DNA of 20,607 bases from Bin5 sp034428395 (GTDB lineage: Bacteria > Chloroflexota > Anaerolineae > Caldilineales > Caldilineaceae). Each line of letters starts with the position of its first letter. Position 1 is the stretch's first letter. Below are positions 1 through 6,536 of the stretch, piece after piece. Location: the NCBI GenBank assembly GCA_034428395.1, contig DAOUHX010000386.1, positions 1-20,607 of the forward strand, written 5' to 3'. A program made the position numbers and the translations under genes. Under the pieces are notes generated by a model, which had not been told where the DNA came from, ran no database searches, and worked only from the letters and a program-made list of their open reading frames with translations.

Positions 1-234
1 GTCAGCCCGGATGATCCGAGGCGGGACCGGGAGACAAAACGCAGCGAGTACGCGCAGGGGGGCATCCCGGAGTACTGGATCGTAGATCCCGCGCAGAGAT
101 CGGTTACCGTACTGACGCTTGACGAGGAATACTATGCCGTCCACGGCGAGTTCGACGAGGACGCGGAGGCGACCTCCGTCCTCCTGGACGGATTCACCGT
201 TTCGGTGCGCGATCTCTTCTCTGAAATCGGTTGA
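1..234 (+). CDS. Uma2 family endonuclease, C-terminal fragment
   Basis: Frame 1 is open from the window edge to a TGA at 232-234, giving the last 77 residues of a protein whose start lies upstream. The segment has the pattern of the Uma2 (DUF820) family, a PD-(D/E)XK-type nuclease fold common in cyanobacteria and Chloroflexota: a charged stretch rich in Asp, Arg and Lys, then KRSEYAQGGIPEYWIVDP, where the Lys, the Tyr and the EYWIVDP strand are the family hallmarks, then a beta-rich end (SVTVLTL, LLDGFTVSVRDLF). The catalytic Asp/Glu residues of the N-terminal half are outside the window. The family is often present in many copies per genome and its biological role is poorly known. It ends 98 bp before the next gene and is probably not part of that unit. 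Confidence 0.85.
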   Translation, partial: VSPDDPRRDRETKRSEYAQGGIPEYWIVDPAQRSVTVLTLDEEYYAVHGEFDEDAEATSVLLDGFTVSVRDLFSEIG

Positions 235-241
235 CAGGGGG

Positions 242-256
242 CTGCAACCATTGCAG
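242..256. promoter_or_regulatory. inverted repeat, possible operator
   Basis: CTGCAA and TTGCAG flank a 3-bp centre (CCA), giving a perfect 6-bp dyad in the intergenic region about 75 bp before the acid-sugar cassette. Size and position would suit a dimeric repressor such as a LacI or GntR type. No regulator gene is in the window, so this is only a candidate. Confidence 0.3.
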
Positions 257-289
257 ACCCGCCTGATGCGGCCGTTTCGGCAGAGCAAT

Positions 290-299
290 CTTACGTAAG
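290..299. promoter_or_regulatory. palindrome CTTACGTAAG, possible operator
   Basis: A perfect 10-bp palindrome lies 33 bp before the TTG start at 333. Together with the dyad at 242-256 it puts two symmetric elements in the short leader of the cassette. I could not find a convincing -10/-35 pair next to them, so the promoter itself remains unplaced. Confidence 0.3.
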
Positions 300-332
300 C
301 ATTTCGTTTTCCACCCTTTGCGGAGTTCTCTC

Positions 333-1010
333 TTGTCGAAGAAAGCGCCGATCATCCAGGTTTCCCTGGACGTGACATCAATTGACGAAGCATTGGACAT
401 GGCCGGCGCGGCGGTGCGCGCCGGTGTCGACTGGCTGGAGGCCGGCACACCGCTGATCCTTGCCGAAGGGCTGCACAGCGTGCGCGCCATGCACGACACC
501 TTCCCCGATCATCCAATTGTGGCCGATCTCAAGACCATGGACGGCGCCGGCCTCGAAGCGGAAATGATGTTCCAGGCCGGCGCCGACTATGTCGTCGTCA
601 TGGGCGTCGCCCACGATGCCAGCATCATCGAACAGGTGAAGATGGCACGGCGCTACGGCGGCAAAGTGATGTGCGATGTGATGCTCTGCCCCGACAAAGT
701 AGGCCGGGCCAAAGAGGCACAGCAGATGGGTGTCGATGTGATCATCGTCCACACCGGCTTCGATGAGCGCAACATGGTCCCCGGCCTCAGCCCCCTCGAC
801 GATCTGCCCGCCATCCTCGAAGCCGTCGACATTCCCGTGCAGGCCGTCGGCGGACTCACGGTCGAGCAGGCGATAGAGACGCTGGAAATGGGCGCCGAAA
901 TCGTCGTCTTCGGCGCGCCGCTGGTGATCGCATCCGATGCATTCACCGCGGCAACCGACGATTTCGAGGGCCTCCTGCGGGAGATCGTGTCAAAGGTGAA
1001 GTCATCTTAA
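333..1010 (+). CDS. OMP-decarboxylase-superfamily protein, HPS/KGPDC-like (3-hexulose-6-phosphate synthase or 3-keto acid-sugar phosphate decarboxylase)
   Basis: A 225-residue (beta/alpha)8 barrel of the orotidine monophosphate decarboxylase superfamily. Visible signatures are an N-terminal strand with Asp13, E36 in LEAGTPLI, the catalytic D65-x-K67-x-x-D70 in ADLKTMD, H140 in HTGFD, and the phosphate-binding loops AVGGL (171-175) and VFGAPLV (192-198). HTGxD resembles 3-hexulose-6-phosphate synthases more than 3-keto-L-gulonate-6-phosphate decarboxylases, but both activities occur on this scaffold. I chose the TTG at 333 because GGAG at 322-325 sits 7 bp before it and the protein then begins MSKKAPIIQVSLD like its relatives; a TTG at 318 would add five residues without a ribosome binding site. 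No phosphohexulose isomerase is nearby, and the next genes encode acid-sugar enzymes, so decarboxylation of a 3-keto sugar-acid phosphate is a reasonable alternative role (inference). Confidence 0.8.
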   Translation: MSKKAPIIQVSLDVTSIDEALDMAGAAVRAGVDWLEAGTPLILAEGLHSVRAMHDTFPDHPIVADLKTMDGAGLEAEMMFQAGADYVVVMGVAHDASIIEQVKMARRYGGKVMCDVMLCPDKVGRAKEAQQMGVDVIIVHTGFDERNMVPGLSPLDDLPAILEAVDIPVQAVGGLTVEQAIETLEMGAEIVVFGAPLVIASDAFTAATDDFEGLLREIVSKVKSS

Positions 1011-1067
1011 GAACTGTTGAAGCTCTTTGCATTCTACGTGCCGCCATAGCTTCTTGGGAGAACCGAT

Positions 1068-2393
1068 ATGAACTTGCTTGAAGAGATCCAGGACATTCGC
1101 TTCCCGGCCGCGCTGCCCGAAACGCTGCTGGCCGTTCACCAGACTTTTGACACACCCCAGGTCGACGACATTCACGCCGCCGTGGGCAAGGCGTTGACTG
1201 AGAGCGGCATCATGGCCCCGATGCAGCCGGGCGATTCGGTCGCGATTGGCGCAGGCAGCCGCGGCATCGCCAACCTCGCCCGCATCGTGCGCGCCGCCGC
1301 CGACCACCTCAAGGCCGCCGGCATGAAGCCGTACGTCGTGCCGGCGATGGGCAGCCACGGCGGCGCCACCGTAGAAGGCCAAAGAGAGATCCTTGCCGGT
1401 ATGGGCGTGACCGAAGAGGCGATCGGCGTCGAAATCCGCGCCACGATGGAGGTGGTGGAAATCGGTCGCATCCCCAACGGACCGGCAGTCTGCCAGGGCA
1501 AAGACTCGATCACCGCCGACCATTCGATCCTGGTCAGCCGCATTAAGCCGCACACCGATTTCCGCAGCCATCTTGAGAGTGGACCCTCCAAAATGTGCGT
1601 CATCGGCTGGGGCAAGCAGCACGGCGCCTCAATGATGCACAGCGGCGGCGGCAGGAATTTTCAGATCTACCTGGAGCCGGCCGCGCGCGTCTACGAGGCC
1701 AATACGAACTTTCGCGGCGCCATCTGCCCGGTCGAAAACGCCTACGAAGATACCGGGCTGATCGCCGGTCTGACCGCTGCCGAGGTCGGCACGCAACGGG
1801 AGGCCGACCTGCTGGTCAAGGCCAAGGACTATCTGGCGCAGATCCCCTTCGCAGCGGTGGACGTACTGGTCGTACGCGACCTGGGCAAGAACATCTCCGG
1901 CACCGGCATGGACACAAATGTCATCAGCCGCCTGAGCATCCCCCGCCAGCCCGAAAACTTCGGCAAAGTGGACGTTGCCATCATCACCGTCCTCGACCTG
2001 ACCGAAGAGACCCACGGCAATGTCTCCGGCCTTGGACTGGCCAACGTTACCACGGCCCGCGTTTTCCGCAAGATCGACTGGCAGGCGACCTATATGAACG
2101 CGGTGACGTCCGGCATCTTCAGCGCCACCCGCTCCCATCTGCCGCTCACCTTCGCCGACGACGAACGCGCGCTGCAGGTCGCCCTGCGCATCTGCGCCGA
2201 GCCGCAGGACGCGGCCAAAATGGTCTTTGTCCGCGACACGCTGAGCCTGGAGGATTTCTATGTCAGCCCCAGCCTGCGCGAAGAGGTCGAAGCGCATCCA
2301 CGCCTCACCATCACCGGTGAAGCCCCCCTCTCCTTCACGCACGGTGTCATGCAGGCACCGTGGCAGTTGGAACCGGTGCTCGAGTACGCATGA
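1068..2393 (+). CDS. LarA-like (lactate racemase superfamily, DUF2088) 2-hydroxyacid racemase/epimerase
   Basis: This 441-residue protein has the organisation of nickel-pincer-nucleotide lactate racemase LarA. The N-terminal domain has a GAGSR loop (61-65) and GSHGG with H97. The region that carries LarA's ligand and catalytic residues is RIKPHTDF (H162), followed by GPSK (K175) and GKQHGA (H185); H191 is a further histidine. These correspond by order and spacing to the two histidines and lysine that hold the cofactor and the final catalytic histidine; exact equivalence needs alignment. LarA relatives racemise or epimerise alpha-hydroxy acids, including sugar acids. A C2 epimerase for a four-carbon acid sugar would fit the neighbours. 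GGGAG at 1056-1060, 7 bp before ATG, supports the start. The stop overlaps the next start (ATGA). The cofactor genes larB, larC and larE are not in the window. Confidence 0.75.
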   Translation: MNLLEEIQDIRFPAALPETLLAVHQTFDTPQVDDIHAAVGKALTESGIMAPMQPGDSVAIGAGSRGIANLARIVRAAADHLKAAGMKPYVVPAMGSHGGATVEGQREILAGMGVTEEAIGVEIRATMEVVEIGRIPNGPAVCQGKDSITADHSILVSRIKPHTDFRSHLESGPSKMCVIGWGKQHGASMMHSGGGRNFQIYLEPAARVYEANTNFRGAICPVENAYEDTGLIAGLTAAEVGTQREADLLVKAKDYLAQIPFAAVDVLVVRDLGKNISGTGMDTNVISRLSIPRQPENFGKVDVAIITVLDLTEETHGNVSGLGLANVTTARVFRKIDWQATYMNAVTSGIFSATRSHLPLTFADDERALQVALRICAEPQDAAKMVFVRDTLSLEDFYVSPSLREEVEAHPRLTITGEAPLSFTHGVMQAPWQLEPVLEYA

Positions 2394-3454
2394 GCCTGCC
2401 GAACGGCAAATGCCGTCTCGCGCTTCTGCTCGGTGACCCTAGCGGGATCGGGCCCGAGGTCGCGGCCCGCGTTCTTGCCGAAGCAGCCGCCAGCGATAGC
2501 TGTTCCGCGCCGTTCGGCAACGTAGAGATCGTCGTCATCGGCGATCCCTGGGTGTTGGAATGGGGCGCACAGTGCGCCGCTGTCTCGCTTGATCTGCCGC
2601 ACTGCAGCGCAACGCCGGACTTGGGCCGAGCGGCCCAGGGACCACTGCTCCTGGCCGGCCCTTCATTCTCGCCTGATGCGCATACACCGGGCCGTGTGAG
2701 CGAGGACGCGGGCCGCTACGTTCTGCAGACGCTGGACTTCGCGGCGCAGCTGGCACGGTCCGGGGTCATCGACGGCATCTGCTACGCCTCCCTGAACAAA
2801 CAGGCAATGCATGCAGCCGGCAGCCGCCACGAGGATGAGCTTCGCTACTTCGCCGAGCGTCTCGGCGTCAGCGGCTATGTCGGCGAGGTCAATACGCTGG
2901 ACGGTCTGTGGACTGCGCGCGTCAGTTCCCACATACCCCTGCGCGTCGCGTGCGAGCGCATCTCTGTAGATGAGATCCTGCCCGCCATCCGCCTACTCCA
3001 TCACACCATCCGCAGCAGCGGCGTGCCGGCGCCGCGCATCGCGGTCGCCGGTCTCAATCCCCACGCCGGCGAGGGCGGCCTCTTCGGCAGCGAAGAGATC
3101 GAGACGATCCGCCCTGCGGTCGAAGCCGCCCAGGAAGAGGACATCGCCGCGGCCGGGCCATTCCCTCCCGATACCGTATTTGTGCGGGCGCACCGCGGCG
3201 AGTTCGACGGCGTCGTAACCATGTACCACGACCAGGGGCAGATCGCGATGAAACTCCTCGGCTTTGAGCGAGGCGTAACCGTCCACGGCGGCCTGCCTAC
3301 ACCGGTTACAACCCCGGCGCACGGAACAGCCTTCGACATTGTAGGACAGGGCACGGCCAATCCGCAGGCGCTGAAGCGCGCATTGGAACTGTGCGCGCAG
3401 ATGGCCGCTTCCCAGGGCCCGGTAGGCTCGCCCACTCAGGAGTCTGCGCGATGA
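2390..3454 (+). CDS. PdxA-family dehydrogenase (PdxA2-like, 4-phospho-acid-sugar / 4-hydroxythreonine-4-phosphate dehydrogenase)
   Basis: A 354-residue NAD-dependent beta-decarboxylating dehydrogenase of the PdxA family. Motifs in order: GDPSGIGPE (15-23), N136-K137 in the substrate region, H147 in RHEDE, and the three metal-binding histidines expected from E. coli PdxA at H181 (SSHIPLRV), H225 (LNPHAGEGG) and H280 (MYHDQG). The C-terminal TTPAHGTAFDI segment (308-318) is also typical. Family members oxidise a 3-hydroxyl, and the 3-keto acid then loses CO2. PdxA2 enzymes paired with DUF1537 kinases make DHAP from D-threonate or D-erythronate 4-phosphate. I place the start at the ATG of ATGA, overlapping the LarA-like stop, because the family motif follows within 15 residues; an upstream start at 2360 would lie inside the previous gene. 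A vitamin B6 role is less likely in this context. Confidence 0.88.
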   Translation: MSLPNGKCRLALLLGDPSGIGPEVAARVLAEAAASDSCSAPFGNVEIVVIGDPWVLEWGAQCAAVSLDLPHCSATPDLGRAAQGPLLLAGPSFSPDAHTPGRVSEDAGRYVLQTLDFAAQLARSGVIDGICYASLNKQAMHAAGSRHEDELRYFAERLGVSGYVGEVNTLDGLWTARVSSHIPLRVACERISVDEILPAIRLLHHTIRSSGVPAPRIAVAGLNPHAGEGGLFGSEEIETIRPAVEAAQEEDIAAAGPFPPDTVFVRAHRGEFDGVVTMYHDQGQIAMKLLGFERGVTVHGGLPTPVTTPAHGTAFDIVGQGTANPQALKRALELCAQMAASQGPVGSPTQESAR

Positions 3455-4635
3455 GCAGCACACTGGCGATTCATGGCGGCGAACCCGTGCGCACTCGGCC
3501 CTGGCCGGGCTGGCCGCAGTGGGATGAGACCGAACAATCCGGGCTGATGGCGGTGCTCGAACGGGGCGAATGGGGCGGCTACGACGCGGCTGTGGCCGAA
3601 TTTGAGAGCGCCTTCGCCGCCCGCCACGCCGCCCGCTTCTGTGTCACCGCGGCAAACGGCACGACCACGCTGGAGACTGCCCTGCGAGCCCTCGACATCG
3701 GACGCGGCGATGAAGTGATTGTGCCGCCCTACACCTTTATCTCGACCGCGGCGGCTGTGCGGATCGTCGGCGCAGTCCCCGTCTTTGCCGACGTGGACCT
3801 GGATACGTGGAATCTCTCCGTTTCAGCCGTAGAATCTGCAATAAGCTCGCGCACGAAGGCCGTTGTACCCGTGCACTTCGGCGGCCTTGCGGTCGATTTC
3901 GACGGTCTGCTGCCCCTGGCCCGGCGGCACAATCTGGTCGTGTTAGAAGACGCGGCCCACGCTCACGGCAGCAGCTGGCGGGGTCAGCCGGTCGGCGCGC
4001 TGGGCACGGTCGGCTCCTTCAGCTTCCAGACCAGCAAGAATCTGACCGCCGGCGAAGGCGGCGCGCTTCTTACAAACGACGATGACCTGGCGGAGCGGTT
4101 GTGGAGCATCGTCAACTGCGGCCGGCGGCGCAGCGGCGACGGCTATGAGCATCCCAATCTGGGCACAAACCTGCGTCTGAGCGGCTGGCACGCGGCGGTC
4201 CTGTCCGCGGGTTTGACCCGCCTGGATGACCAGCTACAGCGCCGCATGCGCAGCGCCCGCCGTCTTCGCAGCTTTCTGGCGGAGATCGACGGGCTGACGC
4301 CCCAGCGCTGGGATCCCCGTGCCGACGCCCACGCCCACCATCTCTTTCTGTTCCGATATGAAGCCGAGCGTTTCGGCGGTCTGCCGCGCCGCGATTTCAT
4401 CGCCGCGCTGCGCGCCGAGAACATTCCCGCCTCTCCGGTCTATCCCTACCCCCTCTACCGCCAACCCCCGTTAGTTGAGCCCTTCAGCCGGGTAACCCCC
4501 TGCCCGAACAGCGAACTGCTATGCGAGCAAACGGTCTCTCTGAGCCAGAATCTCCTCCTGGCCGAGCCCGACGAGATGGACGACATCGCCGGCGCAATTC
4601 TGAAGGTGCGGGAGAATATCAACGCGCTGAGATAG
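3451..4635 (+). CDS. DegT/DnrJ/EryC1/StrS family PLP-dependent aminotransferase
   Basis: A 394-residue fold-type I aminotransferase. It opens with the LAIHGGEPVR signature common in AHBA-synthase/StsC-like members. GDEVIVPPYTFISTAAA (86-102), D167 in EDAAHAHG for the pyridine nitrogen, and K196 in SFQTSKNLTAGEGG for the Schiff base are all present, so it should be catalytically active. Family members transaminate keto-sugars, keto-cyclitols or their nucleotide derivatives using Glu or Gln. AGGAG at 3438-3442 and the ATGA overlap with the PdxA-like stop support the start; the longer frame beginning at 3391 lies inside the previous gene. Tight coupling to PdxA suggests it acts on an intermediate of the same pathway, perhaps a keto-acid sugar, but the substrate cannot be read from sequence. 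Confidence 0.88.
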   Translation: MSSTLAIHGGEPVRTRPWPGWPQWDETEQSGLMAVLERGEWGGYDAAVAEFESAFAARHAARFCVTAANGTTTLETALRALDIGRGDEVIVPPYTFISTAAAVRIVGAVPVFADVDLDTWNLSVSAVESAISSRTKAVVPVHFGGLAVDFDGLLPLARRHNLVVLEDAAHAHGSSWRGQPVGALGTVGSFSFQTSKNLTAGEGGALLTNDDDLAERLWSIVNCGRRRSGDGYEHPNLGTNLRLSGWHAAVLSAGLTRLDDQLQRRMRSARRLRSFLAEIDGLTPQRWDPRADAHAHHLFLFRYEAERFGGLPRRDFIAALRAENIPASPVYPYPLYRQPPLVEPFSRVTPCPNSELLCEQTVSLSQNLLLAEPDEMDDIAGAILKVRENINALR

Positions 4636-4664
4636 TGCGGGCTTCACGGCGTACATTTTCCTCA

Positions 4665-4680
4665 GCACGGAGCATCGTGC
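4665..4680. other. weak stem-loop between convergent genes
   Basis: GCACG and CGTGC enclose a 6-base loop in the 71-bp gap between the aminotransferase and the kinase, which are transcribed toward each other. A terminator is expected here, but the stem is only 5 bp and no run of T follows on either strand, so this is a weak candidate. Confidence 0.2.
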
Positions 4681-4706
4681 CCGGCTTTCAAATTGGAAAC
4701 CTGCGC

Positions 4707-5948
4707 TCAGCCGGCTACGGCCAGCAGCTCCAATAACGTATCTTTTCCACCGAAGTTTCCCGGTTTGATCGAGACAAGCGCAGGCCGGCCGTCAATCATG
4801 GCGCTGCATAAAGGCATGCCCGGCAACAGCTCGCGCGTGACCGTGAGGCGCTTCACGCCCAATCGCTCCAGGATCTGCATCGCCGTGTCCCCGCCTACCA
4901 GTACGAAAAGATCGGGTCGCCGCCGTTCAAAGGCGGCCGCGCCGATGCGGGCAAGATGATCGGCGCGCCGACGCGCGTTATCGCCTTCCAGCACTGCGCC
5001 CGGATTCGGTGCCGGCTGATGCAGTAGCCAGACGGTCTTCGCCGGGTCCAGGGCGTCGACGGCATCCAGGTCGGTCTTCGGGGACACCAGCATCCTGCTC
5101 ACTGAGAGGTGCTGGGCAACGCGACGGGACTGCTCACCCGGTTGCGAAGTCGACCCGGAATCGAGCAGAAAGGCGATCTGTTCGTGGGCGGGCCGGCTGC
5201 CGCTGCCCATCACCAGCAGGACCGTCCGAATTCTGGGCGGCATCTCCTGCGTTTCGGACAGCTCTGCAACGCCCGCTTGCGGTCCGATGCGACTTGCCAG
5301 GGAACCCGCCAATCCGGCGCTACCGCACAGCAGCGCGTCCGGCAGCGCCTCCTGCTGCGCCCGTACCACGTTGTCCAGGTCATCGTCGGTCAGCGCGTCC
5401 ACAACCAGGAGGAACCGCCGCGAACGTACGCCACCGGCCATCTCCTGTTGCGCACGCTTCATGTGCGCAGCCAACTCTCCTCCCTTTACATCCGGCAACG
5501 CGATCGCGCCAACACGATGACGGCTCTGCCGGCACAGCAGCGAGGGAAGGTGAACATCCCGCCGCGCGAATCCAGGAGCCGCGAGATAACCGTCGCGCAG
5601 GCCTCGATCGTGGGCCGGAAAGGCCGGACAAACGACGGCAGCGGGCTCGTCCAACAGGTCCAGCAGGGCGTCGACTTCGCTGCCGATGTTGCCGCGCACA
5701 GTTGAATCGATCTTCTTATACCAGCGCGCGTCCGATGCCGGGATCGACGCAGCCACATCGCGTGACCGCCGCGCCGCCTCCTCGGGAGAAAGATGGCGTG
5801 AGTCCGAGGTGAAGGCGAGCGCACCGGGTGGCAGCGGCGATGCTGGAACGTCAAGAAAAATGGTCGCCAGCAGCCCGAACTGCCGGCACCGTGCCGCTGT
5901 ATCGGCGGCTCCGGTCACATCGTCGGCCAGGATTTTCAGGTGTTTCAA
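4707..5948 (-). CDS. four-carbon acid sugar kinase family protein (DUF1537; DtnK/DenK/OtnK-like)
   Basis: A 413-residue kinase with both halves of the DUF1537 family. The N-terminal sugar-binding domain begins KILADDVTGAADT (5-17) and has FTSDSRHL (46-53) and KKIDSTVRGNIGSE (78-91). The C-terminal nucleotide-binding domain has GGDTA at about 352 and KPGNFGGKDT at about 395-404. Characterised members phosphorylate D-threonate, D-erythronate or 3-keto-tetronates at O4. I start at the TTG at 5948-5946: the protein then begins MKHLKILADD like relatives, and AGGA (5958-5961) lies 9 bp upstream. A TTG at 6008 would add 20 residues of poor fit close to the predicted transcription start. The usual phosphate-loop-like PAFPxxGR reads PAFPAHDRG here. 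It is convergent with the PdxA-containing operon, so it is a separate transcript of the same likely pathway. Confidence 0.87.
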   Translation of the reverse strand: MKHLKILADDVTGAADTAARCRQFGLLATIFLDVPASPLPPGALAFTSDSRHLSPEEAARRSRDVAASIPASDARWYKKIDSTVRGNIGSEVDALLDLLDEPAAVVCPAFPAHDRGLRDGYLAAPGFARRDVHLPSLLCRQSRHRVGAIALPDVKGGELAAHMKRAQQEMAGGVRSRRFLLVVDALTDDDLDNVVRAQQEALPDALLCGSAGLAGSLASRIGPQAGVAELSETQEMPPRIRTVLLVMGSGSRPAHEQIAFLLDSGSTSQPGEQSRRVAQHLSVSRMLVSPKTDLDAVDALDPAKTVWLLHQPAPNPGAVLEGDNARRRADHLARIGAAAFERRRPDLFVLVGGDTAMQILERLGVKRLTVTRELLPGMPLCSAMIDGRPALVSIKPGNFGGKDTLLELLAVAG

Positions 5949-5969
5949 GGCGTCAGTTCCTGTTATACT
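5942..5969 (+). promoter_or_regulatory. possible promoter for the ligase operon
   Basis: TATACT at 5964-5969 (preceded by TGT) with GTTTCA at 5942-5947, spacing 16, reads toward the gene at 6073. The -35 match is poor. It overlaps the kinase start codon and ribosome binding site, so activity here would interfere with kinase expression. Confidence 0.3.
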
Positions 5970-6021
5970 TAACCAGAAGTCGGCGCCGGCCGCGTCATGC
6001 CCCGCCAACAGAACCTTTCAA

Positions 6022-6050
6022 AGCATAAACTTGCCTGCCCGGGCACGCAA
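6022..6050 (-). promoter_or_regulatory. sigma70-type promoter for the acid sugar kinase
   Basis: On the minus strand TTGCGT (6050-6045) and TATGCT (6027-6022) are separated by 17 bp. Transcription would start near 6015, leaving a leader of about 65 bases before the TTG at 5948 and only a few before the alternative TTG at 6008. This supports the shorter kinase. Confidence 0.45.
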
Positions 6051-6072
6051 GCGACCAATCCAGAGGGTTGCC

Positions 6073-6522
6073 ATGGCCGGTTTGCTAGCATCGTACCGGC
6101 CGCGAGCTATGAACCAGTGGCTCAAATCTATGACCCAAATCGACCTCTTTGAGCCGGACACGCCGCTGCGTTTCGAGCGGATTCTAATCTATCCTTACCC
6201 GGACCTGCGCCGCCTATGGGTACGAATCTGGCTACCCGCACGCCTCGAGGACGAGACGCCCAACGTAGAACTGATCGTCTACAACCCCGACGGCAGCGAA
6301 AATAACAGCCTCATGCTATTGGCGCAGACCGATACGCGCCTCAACAACACGCTTCATCTGAAGGCGCCCGTCTTGCCTGACCAGACCTACCGGGTGGAGG
6401 CCGTGCTCTCGCTCGGGCTCACCAGGGAGGCGCAACCGGTAGACCATCGAAGCTTCGACCTGACGCTGACTTTTCGCGACCCAGAGGCCGGAGAGCCCGG
6501 CTTCGGCTTCGGCAATGCCTGA
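6073..6522 (+). CDS. conserved-looking beta-rich protein of unknown function
   Basis: A 149-residue soluble protein that I do not recognise. After a short N-terminus it alternates hydrophobic strands with polar turns: ERILIYPYPDLRRLWVRIWLP, NVELIVYNPDGS, NTLHLKAP, YRVEAVLSLGL, SFDLTLTF. This looks like a small beta-sandwich with no Cys, no signal peptide and no catalytic motif. The Gly/Phe tail (GEPGFGFGNA) is probably flexible. I chose ATG 6073 because AGAGGG (6062-6067) lies 5 bp before it; ATGs at 6109 and 6130 are possible and would remove only the basic N-terminus. The stop lies 14 bp before the ATP-grasp-like gene, so it is likely the first gene of the ligase operon and could bind the substrate, the product or the ligases. 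Confidence 0.7.
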   Translation: MAGLLASYRPRAMNQWLKSMTQIDLFEPDTPLRFERILIYPYPDLRRLWVRIWLPARLEDETPNVELIVYNPDGSENNSLMLLAQTDTRLNNTLHLKAPVLPDQTYRVEAVLSLGLTREAQPVDHRSFDLTLTFRDPEAGEPGFGFGNA

Positions 6523-6536
6523 GACTCACCGACTGC

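Noticed and set aside
333..1010. Formaldehyde-fixing RuMP pathway
   Set aside because: Only the HPS-like gene is present; no phosphohexulose isomerase or formaldehyde/methanol genes in the window, and the neighbours point to acid sugars.
1595..2320. Plus-strand ORF of 241 codons inside the LarA-like gene
   Set aside because: Arg-rich out-of-frame product with no motif; the LarA-like frame carries conserved residues throughout.
5009..5812. Plus-strand ORF of 267 codons overlapping the kinase
   Set aside because: It lies antisense to the DUF1537 kinase, is dominated by Arg, Pro, Ala and Ser, and has no ribosome binding site or recognisable domain; a high-GC shadow frame.
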